Positions 20,937-30,608 of a DNA stretch of 64,000 nt are shown here, piece after piece. Under the pieces are notes generated by a model. That model was not told the DNA's origin and searched no databases. It saw nothing but the letters and a program-made list of their open reading frames with translations. A program made the position numbers and the translations under genes. The stretch is taken from assembly GCA_014925825.1 (NCBI GenBank), contig JACGCK010000093.1, forward strand, positions 115,925-179,924, in the 5' to 3' direction. This DNA comes from Pholiota molesta (taxonomy: Eukaryota; Basidiomycota; Agaricomycetes; Agaricales; Strophariaceae). The stretch's first letter is position 1; every line of letters starts with the position of its first letter.

Positions 20937-23900
20937 TCCGCGGCCCCTCCTCCTCATAACGACCAGTTAGACGGAGATGATCACTGGGGTCCGAAGACTA
21001 CAGCCGTTCCAGAGGACCCTCTGTTCGGCGATGTCTCGAATTTAGTCAACTTAGGTCCGGATATTCCCAATGAGGTCCTGCCTCGACTTAAGGAAGTCCT
21101 CCGCGAGAACGCTAAGGCCTTCGGTGTGGATGGCCGTCTTGGGCAAGTCTCCGCGCGAGTTGAGGTCCCCTTGAAACCTGGGACTACTCCCATCTCAGTT
21201 CCTATGTACGGCGCCTCTCCTGCTAAACGCGAGGTCATCGACAAACAAGTTAAGGCATGGTTTGAAGCTGGAGTGATTGAACCCTCTTCGAGTCCGTGGG
21301 GTTTCCCGGTTGTTGTGGTCTATCGCAACGGCAAGCCTCGCCTGGTTGTCGATTACCGAAAGCTTAATGCTCAAACCATTCCCGATGAATTCCCTATCCC
21401 GCGCCAGAGCGAAATAATCCAGGCGCTCTCTGGTTCCCAAGTACTTTCCTCCTTCGACGCTCTGGCTGGCTTCACCCAACTCGAGATGTCTGAGGAGCAC
21501 AAGGAACGCACGGCTTTCCGCTGTCACCTAGGGCTTTGGCAATTCAAGCGCATGCCGTTCGGTCTGCGCAACGGACCTTCTATCTTTCAACGTATTATGC
21601 AAGGAGTACTGTCGCCTTTTCTGTGGCTGTTCGCGCTAGTGTACATCGACGACATTGTGGTCTTTTCCCGGAATTGGGACGACCATCTCACTCATCTGGA
21701 CCGCGTCTTAGGTGCCATTGCAGCCGCCGGTATCACTCTTTCGCCGCCGAAATGCTTTATCGGATACTCTTCGATACTTCTGCTGGGACAGAAAGTATCT
21801 CGACTTGGGCTCTCCACCCACAAGGAGAAAGTCTCCGCAATCCTCGACCTGGAGCGGCCTCGAAATGCCTCCGACCTTCAAAAATTTTTAGGGATGGTTG
21901 TTTACTTCTCCCAATATATACCCTTTTATTCTTTCATTGCTTCGCCCTTGTTCGCTCTATTTCGCAAAGGAGCACATTGGCGATGGGACTCTGAGCACGA
22001 GATAGCTTGGCAACAGGCCAAGGATGCTTTGGCAGCAGCGCCTGTACTAGGCCATCCTGTTATGGGTGCTCCCTATCGCCTTTACACTGATGCCTCGGAC
22101 TTCGCGTTAGGCGCCAGCCTGCAGCAGGTCCAAATCATGCGTGTTGGGGATCTGCGTGGCACTCCGGTTTATGACAGACTCCGCAAGGCCTGGGATGCTG
22201 GTCTCCCAGTTCCAACCTTATTCCCTGCGCTGGTAGCAGAGATCGCCGAGCGTTCTGCTCCGGACGAATGGGCGGCCACCTTCGATGATACTATGGTGCA
22301 CGTTGAACGCGTTATTTGTTACTGGAGTCGTACCCTGAAGGCCGCTGAGCGCAATTATAGCGCCACGGAACGTGAGGCGCTGGGTGCCAAAGAAGCTCTC
22401 GTGCGGTTTCAGCCATTCATCGAGGGGGAGACGATTATTCTCGTCACGGATCATGCGGCGCTTCAATGGGCCCGGGTTTACGAAAATGCGAACAGGAGAT
22501 TAGCGGCGTGGGGGGCGGTGTTCGCTGCCTTCCCTGGACTACACATAGTTCACAGACCGGGAAGGGTGCACTCAAATGTAGACCCCCTTTCCAGGCTACC
22601 GCGGGTCCCGCCGCACAATTCTCCTGCTCGCGATGACATTGAGACCATCATCCAGGATGAAGTCAAACGAGATATAGCGCAGAAGGCCGAGGATCGAATG
22701 TTCAACGCTCCTGCTAAGAAGGCTGCGTTCTTCGTCTCTTTTTGGGAAGATGTCATCGAGCGTAATGCTTTTCTCTTAACTCGAAAGCAAAAGGCCAAAC
22801 TAGACGAGGATGAGATGCAATTGGCGGAAACCAAGGGCTCTCCTCCCATGGAATCGCCTGAGAACTCTGAAGTCAATTCCAGTGGCTCGTCCCCTTTACC
22901 GTTCCCTACGGACGACCATTGGACGTACCCTGTAGGCTTCGAACAATCGACTCTCGAGCCGGCGGAGGACTGGGACAAGAAGGCCCATCTCCTTGTGTCC
23001 ATGAACGAAGACCTAATACGCGAATTCGCGGATGGATACCAGACCGACCCCTTCTTCAAAACTCGATATGTTGATGAAGTCGTTAATCCGCATTCAGTGG
23101 TTACGCCCTCTCACTTCCGCAAGGACGCTAATGGGTTACTCTACTTTCTCGACGCCGACTGGAGTGCTCGGCTATGCGTGCCTCGATCCAAAGTCAATTA
23201 CGTCCTCAAATGGATACACGACTCCCCCTTCGAAAGCGCTCATTCAGGAACTCGGAGATTCATCGCCAGATTGCAAGAACTCTTTTATTGGAGCTCCTTG
23301 GCCAAAGACGCTGCGGAATTCGCTTCCTCCTGTGATGTCTGCCAGAAAATCAAAGTTGATCATCGCAAGAAAATGGGTGCATTACGACCAGCTCACATTC
23401 CAGCCAGACCATTTGCTACTGTATCCCTAGATCTTATTACGGGACTACCTCCTTCAGGAGCTGCTAAGTACACTGCTGTGCTGGTGGTGGTGGATAAGCT
23501 CACGAAATTCGCTACCATCCTGCCTACCCATGACACGTTGGATCAAGATGGTTTTGCTAGGCTATTCGTAGAACGAATTGCCAATATATTTGGTCTACCA
23601 GATCGCATTATAGCGGATCGAGACAAACGATGGGCCACGGATTTCTGGAAATCAGTAGTATCTCACTATGGAGGAGTCATGGCTCTCTCGTCTTCGCACC
23701 ACCCTCAGACAGATGGACAGACGGAGATCCTTAACGCCACCATCGAGCAGATGTTGCGTGCCTATGTAGCTGGACGACGGGACTCGTGGTCAGACTGGCT
23801 CAGTGTCCTAGCCTTTGCCTATAATTCTTCTGTACACTCCTCGACTGGATATGCCCCAACTACCTCCTCATGGGATACAAACCTCGTCTGTCCTCCAGTG

Positions 23901-24523
23901 TTCTCCTCAGTGAAGTCGATCCGGCTTCTCGACCATTCCTACCCAGCCAAAGAGCAGAAACGTTCATCGCTACCATGGACGAGGTACGCAAAAGCGCTCG
24001 AGATGCCCTGGTTCTTGCGCAAGAAAAGCAAGCTAAGGCCTATAATAAGGATCGTCGTCCGGTGGATCACATTGAAGTCGGGGACCTAGTACTCGTTAAT
24101 CCTCATACCCTGAAACTCGTGGACGTCTCCGGTACGGGAAAGAAACTCATTCAGCGAACTATCGGACCGTTTGAGGTTATGGAACGCATAAATCCCGTCG
24201 TCTATCGCTTACGGCTGCCTGACACGTACCCAATGCACCCTATCTTCAATATTGCTCATCTGAAGAAATACACCCCGTCCCCGCCGCAATTCGGGGAACG
24301 CGCGACTCTCCCTTCAACTCGCGACTTTATTGCTTCACCTGAATATGAGGTCGAGGCGATCCTGGGCCATCGCTTGGCTCCTAGGAAATACGGCAACCGT
24401 CGTATGTACTTAGTCCGATGGGCCGGCTATGGGCCAGCGGACGATTCTTGGATATCAGAATATGACCTGCGCAATGCCCCGGAGCTTCGACGAGAATACC
24501 TTGCTCTGCACACTTTGACATAA
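20937..24523 (+). CDS. Pol part of element A: RT, RNase H, integrase, chromodomain, with one frameshift
   Basis: The reading frame resumes after element C. The reverse transcriptase has the YIDD active site at 21642-21653. RNase H follows, with LYTDASD, an ERNYSATERE helix and a TDHAALQW segment. Integrase has an HHCC zinc-binding region (H...H, CDVC near 23330) and DDE-type residues in SLDLITGLP, ADRDKRW and the HPQTDGQTE segment. The frame is lost at about 23858-23862 by a single missing base, just before the MGYKPRL segment; the shifted frame continues to 24523 and contains a GPF module (IGPFEV) and a C-terminal chromodomain (about 24345-24510) that would steer insertion to marked chromatin. 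The downstream frame lacks its own promoter or convincing start, so it is one gene with a frameshift or a base-call error. Confidence 0.9.
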
Positions 24524-24876
24524 AGCCCTCCCTTCGTCTCCAGCTCCCTCTCCCTTTTTCCTTTCATTATTACAGCCCTCCCTTTTCCTTCATCCCTTGC
24601 GTGCCACTCCTTATCTAATTTATTACCTTATTCGGGTATCACGTGATGTTTGGAGCTGTTTGACGCGTGTGCGCGTATAAAATTTCCGGCTGGACCGAGC
24701 GTTGACCCCAACCGTGTCGTTCTCTCCTCCCATTCAGTGGGCTCGTGCTGCGTTCCACGCCGCGACGTCCACTGAGTGTTTAGTTCTTCGAGCACCTTCC
24801 TTACCGGAACGTTCGAATCGAGCCTTGGATCGAGGATCGCGCTCATTCCTTCGTCTCTCTCTCTCTCTCTCTCGCT
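24524..24876 (+). promoter_or_regulatory. Spacer between pol and ORF3 with a TATA box and CT-repeat
   Basis: A TATAAAA box at 24676-24682 lies about 200 bp before the ORF3 ATG, and a (CT)n tract (about 24860-24873) lies immediately upstream of it. CT-rich leaders next to the start are usual in fungal promoters. This suggests that ORF3 has its own transcript rather than relying on the full-length LTR RNA. Confidence 0.5.
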
Positions 24877-27816
24877 ATGAGTGCTCCTCGCGGCCGCCCC
24901 TACTTCGCTGAGCGCCTCCTGAGCATCGCGGGGTATGCTTGCGTCCCCGTCCTGTACGATGCGTTATCGTATTGGCTGCCGCCCTTCAATCTGGCGTCTT
25001 CGCGTATTGTTGCGGTTGGGAAACGTATGTGGGAGCTTTGGTCCCCGAATTCGTCCACTCTGGCGTACTACCCTGGACTGAAGGGCCCGGAATTCAACTT
25101 GGGCGTAGAATCGGAAGAGCAGTACCGGCGGTGCGATGGCCACCTGGGTCGCTTCGATCCTACGATCTCGCCGCAGATCCTGATACCCTCAAAGCTGTGG
25201 TACCCATTCGTTCGACGCTCTGCTGACCCCGCGCAGTACCCGGAATTCTCGCCTTTCCTTTCCGTCTGGCAGCAAGACTCGAGCTCGGTCGATGCGAGCT
25301 TCGTTCCCAAATTGGCTCGCCGCGTCGTCGAGGTCATGGATCGTTTGGAAAGTTGGCGCCGAACGGCTGACACTCACCCTGTGCTGTGGAACGCTCGCCC
25401 TTCGCGTCCCAACAAGGACGATGTGCTGGAACTGGCTGCCTGTCGTGAATTTCCGGCGGCGTTGGACCTGTACAGTCGCATCCAGCGTGGTACGAAGCTT
25501 GCCTCCGCCTGGTGTCGTATGGCACATTCATTGCATCTACACCCACCTGGGCCACCCTACAACGCGGACACGGTCGTTGTCGCCGATGACACCTTAATGG
25601 GTGCTTGGATCAACGGAACATCGGAGGAGGAAGGTCGCTGGCTGCTCAAGCTGCGCGTCCCATGCTACATCATCCATGAGCAGGATACGGAGATCGACTA
25701 CCATCACGCCGAACGAGCCCCCAGGCGCATGTCGTTCTTCTCGGGCACCACTGCAGCGGATCTTGCGGCGAACACAAACCCCTTGGACATGGCTGTGATT
25801 CGCAACGGAGGACGGTTGATGGACATTGAGGAGGATCTATGGATGGCGAACTCAGTGCCTCCTTCCCTATGGAGAGACCGAGTTCGATCGTCCACGCACG
25901 GTCAAGGTTGGAAAGGCGGCAAGTACGCTTTCCCGGGCGGAATCAAGCCAGCTCCGTTCAGCGAGCGCGATGGTCACATAATACCGCCCGCGGTTATTGC
26001 TGTTGGAACAGGCCCTGGCAAATGGTCGAGTTGGAAGGAGGACGTAACAGACGAAGGCGATCTCTGCTTCACCAAGATGGGCAAGACCTCTGCTAAGCTG
26101 AATTCGGGCAAGGTCTGGTTCGACCGGACAAATCGTCGCATCCTCAAATTCGAGTCACGACCAAGTGTCCCGAGATTCTACTCAGCGGACGAGGAGGTTT
26201 TCGGCATACCAGCTCCGCAGGTGGTCTTCCGGGAGGAGATGAACGAGGGGCGTTACCGGATGCATGGCGCTTCGACTTGGATCTACAAGTTCAAGGATCC
26301 AAAGCGCGAAAATGTGGGCCGAGAATTTCAGCCTGAGGCCCGTCGTCCGGTTCTCGATACCAACCAGGAGATGGATGTTGATAGCGAGTCCGATGGGTCT
26401 TTTATCCTCGCCCCGCCTCGACTTGCCACCCCTCCGCCCCCATCTCGCGAACGCAGATATTCACCGCCTCGCCGCTCCCCTAGTATTCGTCGCCGCTCCC
26501 CCAGTCCGCGCCGCCGATCTCCTAGTCCGCGCCGCCGCACTCCTAGCGTGCGTCGCCGATCTCCTAGCCAGCGACGCTACTCGCGGGATCGCTCGATGGA
26601 TGGATCCCCAATCCGTGGTCGTCAATACTCCCGCGACCGCTCCATGGGTGTACCTTCCCTTCGTGACCATCGCGCGCCTAGCTCTGCCCGCTATCAAGGT
26701 GCCCGGACTTCGTCATCCTGGAATGCCGATCGCGAATGGCGCCACCGGTCTCGGTCTCGTTCATTCCGCTACTCTCGGTCCCCTCGCTCTCCGTCGCACG
26801 ACTATGACTCCAGGCCGCGCACGCGCCGAAGGCTTCGTTCCCCGTCGCGCGGTAGATCCGCCGGCCCCAGTCGTCATCGTAGCTCATCCCGATCTCGATC
26901 GTATTCGCCAGCACGCTCGCCATTGGCGTCACCCGGTCCCAGAAGCCCGGTTCACTATCGGCGGTCGCCTTCCAGGTCGCTCTCTCGTGGTCGGAGCGTC
27001 GAGCCCCACGCCGCTACTCGCTCGTCGGAAGGTGTAATCGCCTCTGACGAAAACACTGCTGTGGTTGCCACTCGAACGGTCAGACCTGTGGATTTGGAGC
27101 GCATGCGTGCGCTGTTTCCGGAGCCGCCGCCCCCTCGATTTGCTACGCTACGTGAAATCGGCCCAGGCGGACAGAGCTCCATTCTGGCCATTTCCAACTT
27201 GCCGGTTTACTACCTGTGGATTGATGTCCTGTCATGGCTCCGGGATGCGCTTACGCTCGTCAACAGGCCTCGCATAGATCGCGTCCTTCGGACCCTCGAG
27301 GATGGGTATCAGGTGTTTTGGATCAAAATGCGTACTCCTACGGACGCGTCTACACTGCGCGGTTTGCTCGCCGGACGCCGTGTGTCCGATAGTCCGTTCT
27401 TGCGGGTTGACTTCGTCGATGGCAACGTCTACAGCTCTCGATGCACGTTGTATCGCGATGCTTGGTCCCCCAGTCATGGTATGGAATTGGAGAATCGCCT
27501 GGAGTACCGCCCTACGGCATTGGACCGTATGAAGGTTGTTCCCCTCGAGCATCGTCCGGCCTCAATGCCGCTCGTCGATGTTCCCTCCCCGCCCGCCAAT
27601 TTCTTGGACCGCTTGTCTATTGCCGCGACGGACCAACCAGTAGCTTCTTCCTCCGTGCTTCCGCCGGTGAGCCAGGCAGTTGCCTCTTCTTCCGCCATCC
27701 CTCTTCAGGACCGGTTCGACCCGATAGCCGCTTCTTCCGCACTCTCTCTGGAGGCCCGGCTCGATCCGCCCCGTTCCCGTAAGCGTGCGCGTAAGCCGCG
27801 CAAGCCGCGATCGTGA
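24877..27816 (+). CDS. Third ORF of element A: SR-rich, RRM-like accessory protein
   Basis: A single uninterrupted frame of 979 codons in the sense orientation, between the chromodomain and the 3' LTR, the place where env-like genes sit. Residues 1-490 form a globular, Trp-rich region of unknown function. Residues about 526-690 are an arginine-serine domain (RRSPSPRRRSPSPRRR and many RS/SR pairs) like that of splicing factors. Residues about 765-870 start ILAISNLP and alternate helices and strands like an RNA-recognition motif, though the match is by eye only. The C-terminus is basic (KRARKPRKPRS), a likely nuclear signal. No signal peptide or membrane segment is seen, so it is not an envelope protein. 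A role in RNA export, splicing avoidance or packaging is inference. The intact frame next to a frameshifted pol suggests function was kept until recently. Confidence 0.85.
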   Translation: MSAPRGRPYFAERLLSIAGYACVPVLYDALSYWLPPFNLASSRIVAVGKRMWELWSPNSSTLAYYPGLKGPEFNLGVESEEQYRRCDGHLGRFDPTISPQILIPSKLWYPFVRRSADPAQYPEFSPFLSVWQQDSSSVDASFVPKLARRVVEVMDRLESWRRTADTHPVLWNARPSRPNKDDVLELAACREFPAALDLYSRIQRGTKLASAWCRMAHSLHLHPPGPPYNADTVVVADDTLMGAWINGTSEEEGRWLLKLRVPCYIIHEQDTEIDYHHAERAPRRMSFFSGTTAADLAANTNPLDMAVIRNGGRLMDIEEDLWMANSVPPSLWRDRVRSSTHGQGWKGGKYAFPGGIKPAPFSERDGHIIPPAVIAVGTGPGKWSSWKEDVTDEGDLCFTKMGKTSAKLNSGKVWFDRTNRRILKFESRPSVPRFYSADEEVFGIPAPQVVFREEMNEGRYRMHGASTWIYKFKDPKRENVGREFQPEARRPVLDTNQEMDVDSESDGSFILAPPRLATPPPPSRERRYSPPRRSPSIRRRSPSPRRRSPSPRRRTPSVRRRSPSQRRYSRDRSMDGSPIRGRQYSRDRSMGVPSLRDHRAPSSARYQGARTSSSWNADREWRHRSRSRSFRYSRSPRSPSHDYDSRPRTRRRLRSPSRGRSAGPSRHRSSSRSRSYSPARSPLASPGPRSPVHYRRSPSRSLSRGRSVEPHAATRSSEGVIASDENTAVVATRTVRPVDLERMRALFPEPPPPRFATLREIGPGGQSSILAISNLPVYYLWIDVLSWLRDALTLVNRPRIDRVLRTLEDGYQVFWIKMRTPTDASTLRGLLAGRRVSDSPFLRVDFVDGNVYSSRCTLYRDAWSPSHGMELENRLEYRPTALDRMKVVPLEHRPASMPLVDVPSPPANFLDRLSIAATDQPVASSSVLPPVSQAVASSSAIPLQDRFDPIAASSALSLEARLDPPRSRKRARKPRKPRS

Positions 27817-27827
27817 TTGGATCCTGC

Positions 27828-27840
27828 AGACGGGGGGCTC
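27828..27840 (+). promoter_or_regulatory. Polypurine tract of element A
   Basis: AGACGGGGGGCTC directly precedes the 3' LTR start TGTGACGG. It is close to the tract of element B. Confidence 0.75.
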
Positions 27841-28208
27841 TGTGACGGTAGGGTCACTTCTGGGCGTATGCACGACCCCTCTTGATCGCACTTAGCCGTA
27901 TATTGTATCTTGCCACGTCACATGATGTTTACCCGTATTTACATGTACCATACTTAGTCTACGGTAACACATCATGTATTTTAACTTACTTCTATGACTA
28001 CTCGTTGACTTGCTCGCTGCTCGCACCGCGCTCGCTGTAGAGACCACCTCTAACCCTCGCCGGCCGAGCACCCAGCAACTGCTCCCCTGTAGAGGGTGAC
28101 ACTACCTCAAGACCAGAGTCACAGGACAAGATGCGAGGATCCGTCGACCGCTACGACGACCCTCGCCTCCCTTCTTGCGCAGGGATACTATATACGCTGG
28201 ACGTCACA
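27841..28208 (+). repeat. 3' LTR of element A
   Basis: 368 bp, matching 592-959. It is followed by GAAGC (28209-28213), the right target duplication. Confidence 0.95.
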
Positions 28209-28250
28209 GAAGCGACTGTGAATCGACGTGTGAATCGAGGCTAAATCCTG

Positions 28251-29194
28251 TCAGAATCGTCCACTCTGACCTCCCCTACTTATAACGAAGACCGGCTCGT
28301 TGGGCGGGAACACGACCTCATGCGCAAATAGAGGCTGCTCTTGCATGTAATAATTGAGATATCGCTCCATGGGCTGCATGAGATTCGCAGCCGTCCTCTT
28401 CAGAGCTTGTGCGGTGTTTGGGATCTCCTTTATGTGTTTCGCCAGGTCCTCATAACGCTTCCCAAAAGCCTGAAGCATCTTCGCCGTTTGCGCTAGGGAT
28501 ATAGTACCGGCAGGCGGGGCCTGAACAGGATGTTCATCTGGTTCAGGCGTGCTGTTGGAAGCGAGGCGGTTGAAACCTTCTGGGTCGAGGTCATCTTTAA
28601 ATTTGGCATTATCCTCTTCATTTTCTAGAGGTGAGGAAAATCGGCGCGTGTCGAGTCTTTTTGCTCGATCTACAGCTGAATGAAAGACAGCAATAAGATC
28701 TAAATGATGAAAGAGCAGCACAGGAAAATACTTACAATACTTCAGCAAGACACTCGAAGTGGGGCTTGAAGCTTCTCCTACAGGAGGCCGCTGGGCTGCT
28801 GCTCGACGCGACACAGAGAGTAGAGTAGGAGATAAAGATGGCTTGTGAACAGGGCTTGAGTTCCCGTCACTGATGCGCGAAGGTTGAACATTGAAGACGC
28901 GTCATGAGAAGAGGCACAAAAAAAAGACCTACTCAGGATGGCGGATTTTCTCCAGCACACACACGAATCTCAGGAGAGCTTCTCTTGTTAGCTTTGGACA
29001 GTCCAATCCTGCGTTGTGCTACGGTGAGAGCAATGAGAAAACGGGAAAATCCAGCAAAAAGATAGACCGACCTTTGCATATTCACGTAGCTGAGCCAAGT
29101 CGAGCTTGTCCAGGTCCTCAAATGTGGGCTTGACAGTAGCGACCGTATGACTTCGCCCTATCAGAGCAGGCATATTGGTCGAATTTCCGGCCAT
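28251..29194 (-). CDS. Unrecognised 255-aa protein, four exons
   Basis: Exons on the minus strand are 29072-29194, 28933-29018, 28736-28869 and 28251-28675; they sum to 768 nt and the frame holds through all three GT-AG introns, giving 255 aa. The N-terminal third (LAQLREYAK, then KLTREALLRFV) could form a small helical domain. A Ser/Pro-rich linker follows. Residues about 165-230 form a helical region (MLQAFGKRYEDLAKHIKEI). I do not recognise the family. The gene is complete; element A inserted 37 bp past its stop codon, so its 3' UTR and terminator may have been displaced to the far side of a 27.6-kb insertion or replaced by LTR sequence. Confidence 0.7.
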
Positions 29195-30557
29195 GAGGAT
29201 TTACAGTAGATAAGTGGATGTAAACTTGGGTAAAACTTGGGTAAAACGTAAGAGGGGGATATTATAGGCAGTGGTTAAAAAGGATCCCGAGAGCCACTGT
29301 CGAATTTTAAGGGAGGCCAGGAGTAATAATCAATAACACTGACGAGCCACCCTGACTTGTCCTAGAAAATGGAAAGCATAAAGAAATTGTTCTGAGTTGT
29401 TCTGGGTTATTGCACGAATCTATTGTTTACTGTTGATATCATGTGGGGCAGGCGGAGAACAATGCAAAATGCAAAATCCCATTTGATCGCCTATGCGGAA
29501 GGCCAATGCTACTCATCAAAACAAGTATCCGGTAGGAAACGAGAAAACTGGCACCGTCTCGACGCATGTCGCATCAATAACCTCGAAATTATCGGCAGGG
29601 AGTGACAAGGGTTGAGCCAATATCGAATAGTTGAATTCCAGATCTCTCCATATACTCCAGTCTCCAGAATATATTGACAAGATCAGAGGCGGGTTCAGGA
29701 GAGGAGTGGAACTGTGGAAGGTTCTCCAGAGGACAGAAATTTTCAGAGAAAAAGTTCTTCATTGCCGGCAGATGTGATATATGTTGACCTCTATTTGGGA
29801 GGCGGAACACTTCCAAGAGCCTGTTGTTAGCATCTTGCTACAATTCCTCGTTTGTTTTCGCTAACTCAATCACTATGAAGAAAAGGGCCAGAACTTCGTT
29901 TGGAAGCCGAGAGATCGCAAATTTGTGATCTTTTTTAAAATAAATGGTAGTTTCGAAGAATAAAAATGATAAGTGAAGCTTGAGTGGAGCGGATTAACCC
30001 AGGTGAAAATGCTAACCGATTTTGTTCGTTGTCTCTCCGTCCTGGTACCCATCCCAATCTCTTTTGTGGCAGTTGCTTGTGTTCCCGTAAAAGTGCGGTA
30101 GTACCATGCTAGGCACCGGTCGATGGGCACGCCACGGAATGAATAGAAAAATATGTACTCTGTTGAGGTTGTGAATATACAAAAAGCTAAGTAGGTCAAC
30201 GTTCAAACGTTCAACCGCAAGTCAACCAACGTCACTGCTCCGTCACTGCCGCATGGTGACCAAGTCGTCGGGCCGTGGATTTCCGTGAATCGTGACAGTT
30301 ATCGATCGTTGGGCGCTTAAATCGATTCTCGAGTTGCACACAACCTATGCTCCCTTTTCGGCTGGTACACAGTTACACCCAGGGCTTTGAAACTGAGAAT
30401 CATTCGAACGCAGGTGTGCTACGCTTACTTGCACAATTGCTCCGTTCATTGATAACTTATTTCTTTCCCAATAAGTACTACGGGGTTAGTTGTCAACTTG
30501 CCTATCGCGAGCATTGTCATCTATATTTCTGATATTTTGCAAAAGACATCATAATCC
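29195..30557. other. Intergenic region between divergent genes
   Basis: About 1.36 kb between the divergent 255-aa gene and the eIF4G-like gene. It should contain both promoters. Short ORFs (for example 29589-29816) show no family resemblance. A small run of GTTCAAACGTTCAACC-type repeats lies near 30200. Confidence 0.5.
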
Positions 30558-30608
30558 ATGTATCCTTCTCTCCATTTTATTGACCACAAACCCACCAGCC
30601 AATACCTT

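Larger units (their letters stand above)
592..28208 (+). mobile_element. Element A: chromodomain Ty3/gypsy LTR retrotransposon carrying two nested elements
   Basis: Two 368-bp LTRs (592-959 and 27841-28208) begin TGTGACGG and end GTCACA, look identical base for base, and are flanked by the perfect 5-bp duplication GAAGC. A primer-binding site follows the 5' LTR after one base, and a G-rich polypurine tract precedes the 3' LTR. The order gag, protease, RT, RNase H, integrase, chromodomain defines a chromovirus. Subtracting nested elements B (5670-11331) and C (11633-20930) with their target duplications leaves about 12.6 kb, large for this group because of a long Gly-rich gag and a third 2.9-kb ORF before the 3' LTR. 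The element landed 37 bp beyond the stop codon of the minus-strand gene at 28251-29194. Confidence 0.95.

Noticed and set aside
24877..27816. ORF3 as a retroviral envelope gene
   Set aside because: No signal peptide, membrane segment or cysteine-rich ectodomain; RS-rich and basic regions point to the nucleus.
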